Source of the DNA: an uncultured Veillonellaceae bacterium
GTDB taxonomy: Bacteria > Bacillota > Negativicutes > Veillonellales > Negativicoccaceae
Assembly (NCBI GenBank): GCA_902488965.1
Contig: CABTYA010000033.1
Coordinates: forward strand, 1-11,659
DNA: 11,659 bases
Direction of reading: 5' to 3'
Shown here in pieces: positions 8,264 through 11,659 of this stretch. Position 1 is the stretch's first letter; every line of letters begins with the position of its first letter. Below the pieces are notes generated by a model, which was not told where the DNA came from, did no database searches, and saw only the letters and a program-made list of their open reading frames with translations. The position numbers and the translations under genes were made by a program.

Positions 8264-9412
8264 TTACTGCCCTGCCGGCGCCGCCGTGCGTGCCTTGGCA
8301 ATATCTTCTTTCGTCAGCATATGTACTTGGACCGTCTGCCCGTTACGAATCTTGGCCTGCCCTTCGACCACGACCGTTTCGCCGGCCTGCAACCCGTCCG
8401 TCACGACAATATAGTCACCGACAACGGCACCGGTATGAATGACTTTCTGACTGACTTTATGCTCCGCGTCAACCACTGTCACCATTTCTTTATCCAGCAT
8501 CGGCTGCAACGCTTTTCTCGGAATCAAAATACTGTCTTTCGATATCCGGCTGTCGGAGACGATATTGGCATACATTCCCGGACGCAGTTGTCCGTCCGCA
8601 TTGGGGAACACCGCCCGCACGACAAATTGACCGCCGCCGCTCGCGTTTTGCTCGACGACCGCCACATTCCCCGTTTCTCCGTAAATCGACCCGTCGGCCA
8701 AGCGCAACTTCAGGTTCTCACCCCATGCACCGCCGTTCGCATCGCGAGTCATCTGCAAGTATTCCGTCTCGCTCAACCGGAATTGAACATATACCGGCGC
8801 CGACGAGGTCAACGTTACCAACGGCGTAACTCCGGCTGTCACCATCGTTCCTTCCGCCAAATCGTCGACTCCCAACACGCCGCTGAACGGCGCGCGCACA
8901 ATCGTATCGGCAACATTGTCCGCCGCCATCTCGGCCTGCGCTTCACCGGCGTCCACAACGGCGCGATATTGCTCCGTCATCGCCTGTTGCCGGGAAAATT
9001 GTTGCTCGGAAATCGCTCCCTGTGCCAACAGCGTTCGATAGCGTTCCAAATCCCGCATCGCATTTTCATAGTTGGCCTTCGCCTGTGCGGTATTCGCACG
9101 TGCCGCCGCCAAGCCCGCTTCATACTGCCGCGAATCGATGCGGAAAAGCGGATCTCCTTCATGTACGTACGTACCGCCGGTCACGTATTTCTCGACAATA
9201 TAGCCGTTGATACGTGCCTTGACGCTCACCGACTGCAACGGCATAATCGTCCCCGAATATTCCGCCGTAATCGGCGTATCGGAAGTGGTCGCGACATACG
9301 CGTTGACCAAGGTATCCGGAGGAGGACCGCCCGCCGGTTGCCGGCCGCATGACATCAGTAATACGCTGACGACCAGCGCGCCGATGATTCCTACTATCGA
9401 CTTTCGTTTCAT
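8264..9412 (-). CDS. RND efflux periplasmic adaptor (membrane fusion) lipoprotein, AcrA-like
   Basis: Links the inner-membrane RND permease to an outer-membrane channel. The 382-residue protein starts with a lipoprotein signal: Lys/Arg-rich N-terminus, hydrophobic stretch 6-20, and lipobox LMSC with Cys22 as the likely lipidated residue. After that come the first lipoyl half (about 60-95; VKARINGYIVEKYV), an alpha-helical coiled-coil hairpin (about 96-165, rich in Ala, Gln and Glu), the second lipoyl half (about 166-205; IVRAPFSGVLG), a beta-barrel (about 206-290) and a membrane-proximal domain to the end. The ATG overlaps the tetR stop as ATGA, and a GGAGG site 7 bases upstream gives it independent initiation, so the upstream amber codon in tetR need not silence it. 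The permease gene follows after 9 bases. The family is secure; substrate is unknown. Confidence 0.95.
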   Translation of the reverse strand: MKRKSIVGIIGALVVSVLLMSCGRQPAGGPPPDTLVNAYVATTSDTPITAEYSGTIMPLQSVSVKARINGYIVEKYVTGGTYVHEGDPLFRIDSRQYEAGLAAARANTAQAKANYENAMRDLERYRTLLAQGAISEQQFSRQQAMTEQYRAVVDAGEAQAEMAADNVADTIVRAPFSGVLGVDDLAEGTMVTAGVTPLVTLTSSAPVYVQFRLSETEYLQMTRDANGGAWGENLKLRLADGSIYGETGNVAVVEQNASGGGQFVVRAVFPNADGQLRPGMYANIVSDSRISKDSILIPRKALQPMLDKEMVTVVDAEHKVSQKVIHTGAVVGDYIVVTDGLQAGETVVVEGQAKIRNGQTVQVHMLTKEDIAKARTAAPAGQ

Positions 9413-9981
9413 CTCAATTCCTCCTCCTGCTCATCGGGAAGCACCCCGACAAACATAACATCCAATAATGCCAATAAATCTTCTTCCGTCAACGGCTCTC
9501 GTCGGACCAGTCGACGGTACATATAATTATACGAAATCACTTGCATGAGCGTAATCACCGCATCCACGGACACGGATTTGATTTTTTGCTCCGCCTGCCG
9601 CGCCTGCAAATAGGCATGCAATATCTGCCAATACTCCTGTGCCGCCTCTTTAATCCGACAGGCCACATGCGGGTATTTCTGCAGCAGTTCTCCCTTAACC
9701 GGTAAGGTAATCAACGGCTACGAGCGTGATTGCAATGTCACACATTTGTAAATACAGTCACGCACCGACAGCGTCCCGTCCCGTGTCACGTCCCGTGCCT
9801 GTTGAATCACGTCGCCCAACTGGGACAGCAAAATCAGTTCGACAATTTCTTCTTTGTCTCGAAATTGTTCATACAGCGTCCGTTTACTGATTCCCACTTC
9901 GGTGGCCAGCCGGTCCATGGTAAAATCGTTGCCTTCTTTACCGATCGCCTTCTCGGCCGCTTGCAATATCTTCCTGCGCAT
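9409..9981 (-). pseudogene. TetR/AcrR-family regulator interrupted by an in-frame amber codon
   Basis: The likely local repressor of the efflux operon. From ATG 9981 the frame runs to TGA at 9411-9409, 191 codons, a normal TetR length, but codon 88 (9720-9718) is TAG. The N-terminal half (87 residues) holds a clear TetR helix-turn-helix: RRKILQAAEKAI, then FTMDRLATEVGISKRTLYEQFRDKEEI. The part after the stop (PLITLPVKGELLQKYPHV onward) continues in the same frame and resembles the helical ligand-binding and dimerisation domain. The start ATG 9981 has GGGGAG 5 bases upstream; the in-frame GTG at 9987 lies on that site and is less likely. A TTG at 9714 just after the stop could in principle restart translation but has no ribosome site. 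As read, the product would be a DNA-binding fragment lacking its dimerisation domain and probably inactive. Alternatives are a sequencing error or suppression. The gene overlaps the adaptor gene by 4 bases. Confidence 0.85.
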
Positions 9982-9986
9982 TGGCA

Positions 9987-9992
9987 CTCCCC
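9987..9992 (-). promoter_or_regulatory. Shine-Dalgarno site of the tetR-type gene
   Basis: GGGGAG on the minus strand lies 5 bases before ATG 9981. It favours that start over the GTG at 9987, which sits within the site itself. Confidence 0.65.
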
Positions 9993-10013
9993 ATCAGAAA
10001 ACTCAAAATCAAT

Positions 10014-10036
10014 TTACAGTACCAATTGTAACAATT
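10014..10036. promoter_or_regulatory. Candidate TetR operator: overlapping palindromes on the -10 box
   Basis: Two inverted repeats overlap the -10 box. The first, 10024-10036, is AATTGT-T-ACAATT on the minus strand, a perfect 6-bp arm palindrome around one base. The second, 10014-10031, is TTACA-N8-TGTAA. Either could be the binding site of the adjacent TetR-type protein, whose family normally represses by covering its own promoter. Position is the main support; binding is inferred. Confidence 0.55.
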
Positions 10037-10053
10037 TTGCGGGAAAGCGTCAA
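10025..10053 (-). promoter_or_regulatory. Sigma-A promoter of the tetR-efflux operon
   Basis: On the minus strand, TTGACG (10053-10048) and TACAAT (10030-10025) are separated by exactly 17 bases. Each box matches the consensus at five of six positions. Predicted transcription would begin near 10018, giving a leader of under 40 bases before ATG 9981. The -35 box includes the TGA stop of the upstream DUF386 gene (10052-10050), so the promoter overlaps that gene's end. Confidence 0.75.
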
Positions 10054-10514
10054 TCGTTCGGTACCGCCAACTTCATAATCGCCTTGCGCACCCGCATCGG
10101 CTCGTGCAGTGCTACCAAGGGGCGATGCAAATCCCACGGATACATAACTACGAACATCCCTCTTCTCATCTCGATGCGCCCTTGCGCCGCAATACCCGAC
10201 GGATAAAAATACAGATCCCGTTCCGGATACGATTCCGACGGGGCTTCTCCCGCAAGTACCGCCCAATCGATTTGCTCACTGCCCGCCAACAACAAGTGAA
10301 CATCGAGGTACTCGCGATGCGCTTCCCATTGCCGTTGCGCAACCGGTTCCGTCGTCCCCTGTTCCACATTCACATAATCGCGCTCGGAAAGGACTATTTT
10401 CCCGTCCTCCCGCGAATCCCAGTCCTGCAACGACGCCCAATGAAGCCGCTCGGTCAAATACGGCGGCAATACGGACGCATACCGCTGCCACTGGCTCAAC
10501 ATTCCTGTAATCAT
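10050..10514 (-). CDS. YhcH/YjgK/YiaL (DUF386) family protein
   Basis: A small cytoplasmic cupin-like protein of the family that includes E. coli YhcH (encoded with sialic-acid catabolism genes) and EbgC (beta-galactosidase small subunit); proposed roles involve sugar or sugar-acid handling, but the activity here is unknown. The 154 residues match the usual length of about 150. The family signature is visible as EAHREYLDVHLLLAGSEQIDW in two parts: Glu64, His66, Asp71 and His73, then GSEQ at 78-81. A later His130 (WDLHRP) and a C-terminal RKAIMKLAV strand follow; the Glu/His residues are likely metal or sugar ligands. ATG 10514 is chosen because AAGGAGG lies 4 bases upstream; the in-frame TTG at 10562 lies inside the groEL terminator. 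No sugar catabolism genes are nearby, so the neighbourhood does not explain its job. Its stop overlaps the -35 box of the next operon. Confidence 0.88.
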   Translation of the reverse strand: MITGMLSQWQRYASVLPPYLTERLHWASLQDWDSREDGKIVLSERDYVNVEQGTTEPVAQRQWEAHREYLDVHLLLAGSEQIDWAVLAGEAPSESYPERDLYFYPSGIAAQGRIEMRRGMFVVMYPWDLHRPLVALHEPMRVRKAIMKLAVPND

Positions 10515-10518
10515 CGTT

Positions 10519-10525
10519 CCTCCTT
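10519..10525 (-). promoter_or_regulatory. Shine-Dalgarno site of the DUF386 gene
   Basis: AAGGAGG on the minus strand, 4 bases before ATG 10514, is close to the ideal ribosome site and fixes the start. It lies only about 10 bases after the groEL terminator hairpin. Confidence 0.8.
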
Positions 10526-10533
10526 GTGATGAG

Positions 10534-10570
10534 AAAAAGGGATCGGAACGATACCGCTCCAATCCCTTTT
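10534..10570 (-). terminator. Intrinsic terminator of groEL
   Basis: Arms 10570-10562 (AAAAGGGAT on the minus strand) and 10543-10535 (ATCCCTTTT) pair over 9 bp. After one mismatch, 3 more pairs (10560-10558 with 10547-10545) extend the stem, with a 10-base loop. The minus strand continues with a T run. It lies about 28 bases after the groEL stop, a typical place for a rho-independent terminator. Confidence 0.85.
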
Positions 10571-10598
10571 GTATATCTGTACCGTCGTGTACGGCAGC

Positions 10599-11659
10599 TT
10601 ACATCATGCCGCCCATACCGCCCATGCCGCCCATCGGCGCCGGCGGCATCGCACCCGGTTCTTCCGGTTCATCGCCGACAATCGCTTCCGTGGTCAATAC
10701 CAAGGCCGCGATGCTGGCCGCGTTCTGCAATGCGGAACGTGTAACTTTGGCCGGATCGACAATACCGCTCTTGACCATGTCAACATATTCTTCCGTCAAT
10801 GCGTTGAAACCGATACCTTTGCCGGCCGCTTTCACTTTGTCAACAACAATCGAGCCTTCCAATCCCGCGTTGTTGGCAATTTGACGGACCGGTTCTTCAA
10901 TCGCTCTCTTAACCATCTGGACACCGGTGCGGACATCGCCTTCCACATCCAATGCGTCTACTTTTTCCATGATATCCAGATATGTCGTACCGCCGCCGGC
11001 GACAATGCCTTCTTCAACGGCTGCACGTGTCGCGTTCAGTGCGTCTTCCAAGCGCAATTTTTTATCCTTCAATTCGACTTCCGTTGCGGCACCGACTTCG
11101 ATGACCGCTACGCCGCCGGCCAGTTTCGCCAAGCGTTCCTGCAATTTGTCCTTGTCGAATTCAGACGTCGCTTCTTCATACTGCGAACGGATCTGCGCTA
11201 CGCGTGCTTTGATTTCTTCCGCGTTGCCCGCACCGTCGACAATCGTCGTTTCATCCTTGGCTACACGAACTTGACGTGCCGAACCCAGGTCTTCCAGTGT
11301 GACGCTGTCGAGCTTACGGCCCAAATCTTCCGTAATTACCGTACCGCCTGTCAAAATCGCAATGTCTTCGAGCATCGCTTTGCGACGATCGCCGAAGCCC
11401 GGTGCTTTGACCGCGACCGCACGGAACGTACCGCGCAATTTGTTGACGACCAAAGTCGCCAGCGCTTCACCTTCGACATCTTCCGCAATAATCAGGAGTT
11501 CTTTGCCCGCCTGAACGACTTTTTCCAGTGCCGGCAGGAGATCGGTAATCGCCCCGATTTTACGGTCGGTAATCAAGATGTACGGATCGCTCATGACCGC
11601 TTCCATCTTATCCGCATCAGTAACCATGTACGGCGAAATATAACCGCGGTCGAACTGCA
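10599..11659 (-). CDS. groEL: Chaperonin GroEL (60 kDa), 5' end cut by window edge
   Basis: The large subunit of the GroEL/GroES folding chamber, an ATP-driven cytosolic chaperonin. The 352 complete codons in the window correspond to about residue 190 onward of a family of about 540 residues; the frame stays open to the right edge (QFDRGYISPYMVTDADK), so the start lies outside and Met at 11627 is internal. Visible landmarks are the apical-domain stretch EDVEGEALATLVVNKLRG, VKAPGFGDRRKAML, LAGGVAVIEVGAATEVELK and AVEEGIVAGGG, then the equatorial segment DPAKVTRSALQNAASIA. The C-terminus is the usual flexible Gly/Met tail, GGMGGMGGMM. TAA at 10601-10599 is followed by a terminator, so groEL ends its transcript here; groES would be expected upstream, outside the window. 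Identification is certain. Confidence 0.98.
   Translation of the reverse strand, partial: QFDRGYISPYMVTDADKMEAVMSDPYILITDRKIGAITDLLPALEKVVQAGKELLIIAEDVEGEALATLVVNKLRGTFRAVAVKAPGFGDRRKAMLEDIAILTGGTVITEDLGRKLDSVTLEDLGSARQVRVAKDETTIVDGAGNAEEIKARVAQIRSQYEEATSEFDKDKLQERLAKLAGGVAVIEVGAATEVELKDKKLRLEDALNATRAAVEEGIVAGGGTTYLDIMEKVDALDVEGDVRTGVQMVKRAIEEPVRQIANNAGLEGSIVVDKVKAAGKGIGFNALTEEYVDMVKSGIVDPAKVTRSALQNAASIAALVLTTEAIVGDEPEEPGAMPPAPMGGMGGMGGMM

Noticed and set aside
9409..9714. The downstream half of the tetR frame as an independent gene starting at TTG 9714
   Set aside because: There is no ribosome site before the TTG, the piece lacks any DNA-binding region, and it is in the same frame as the helix-turn-helix half, so a single interrupted gene is the simpler reading.
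9718..9720. TAG as a recoded sense codon (amber reassignment, for example pyrrolysine)
   Set aside because: Both pcrA (1892-1890) and the RND permease (5143-5141) end at TAG exactly where their families normally end, so TAG works as a stop in this genome. TetR proteins are not known to need a special residue there.
10515..10562. N-terminal extension of the DUF386 protein to the in-frame TTG at 10562
   Set aside because: The extension would be encoded by the groEL terminator hairpin, has no ribosome site, and makes the protein longer than its family, while ATG 10514 has an AAGGAGG site.
10580..10596. Small inverted repeat (CCGT/ACGG) just after the groEL stop
   Set aside because: The stem is only about 4-5 bp with no T run after it; the stronger hairpin at 10534-10570 explains termination.

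Overview
The window reads as chromosomal DNA of a Gram-negative Firmicute, most likely a member of the Negativicutes (Veillonella, Megasphaera or Dialister-like). This rests on Firmicutes-type PcrA, NAD-dependent LigA and family II (Mn) pyrophosphatase genes sitting beside a tripartite RND efflux pump with a lipoprotein adaptor, which implies an outer membrane. The taxonomic call is inference. Every gene I can support lies on the minus strand, so transcription runs from high to low coordinates.

In the order of transcription: (1) 11659-10599, the C-terminal two thirds of groEL (5' end outside the window), closed by an intrinsic terminator. (2) 10514-10050, a small YhcH/YjgK/YiaL (DUF386) protein whose ribosome binding site follows the groEL terminator directly. 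(3) 9981-5141, a self-contained efflux operon: a TetR-type regulator interrupted by an in-frame amber codon, a periplasmic adaptor lipoprotein (AcrA-like) and an RND permease (AcrB-like, HAE1 family). It has a good sigma-A promoter overlapped by palindromes at one end and a strong terminator at the other. (4) 5042-4122, ppaC, the manganese-dependent inorganic pyrophosphatase, with its own promoter and a UUCG-loop terminator. (5) 4082-1890, pcrA helicase, and (6) 1887-1, ligA DNA ligase, which is tightly coupled to pcrA and loses its last roughly 40 residues at the left edge.

Functionally there are three blocks: protein folding (GroEL), envelope defence (tetR and RND pump), and DNA replication and repair (PcrA, LigA, with the pyrophosphatase removing PPi made by polymerases and other synthetases). 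No gene for the outer-membrane channel (TolC/OprM-like) is present, so the pump must use one encoded elsewhere.

The most notable observation is the broken regulator. The reading frame from 9981 to 9409 is a complete TetR-length gene except for one TAG codon at 9720-9718. The operon's promoter and candidate operator look intact. If the amber codon is real, the strain may express the pump without repression. I see no mobile element, CRISPR array, RNA gene or clearly new system in the window. Intergenic gaps are all short (under 100 bases) and are covered by the regulatory entries below.
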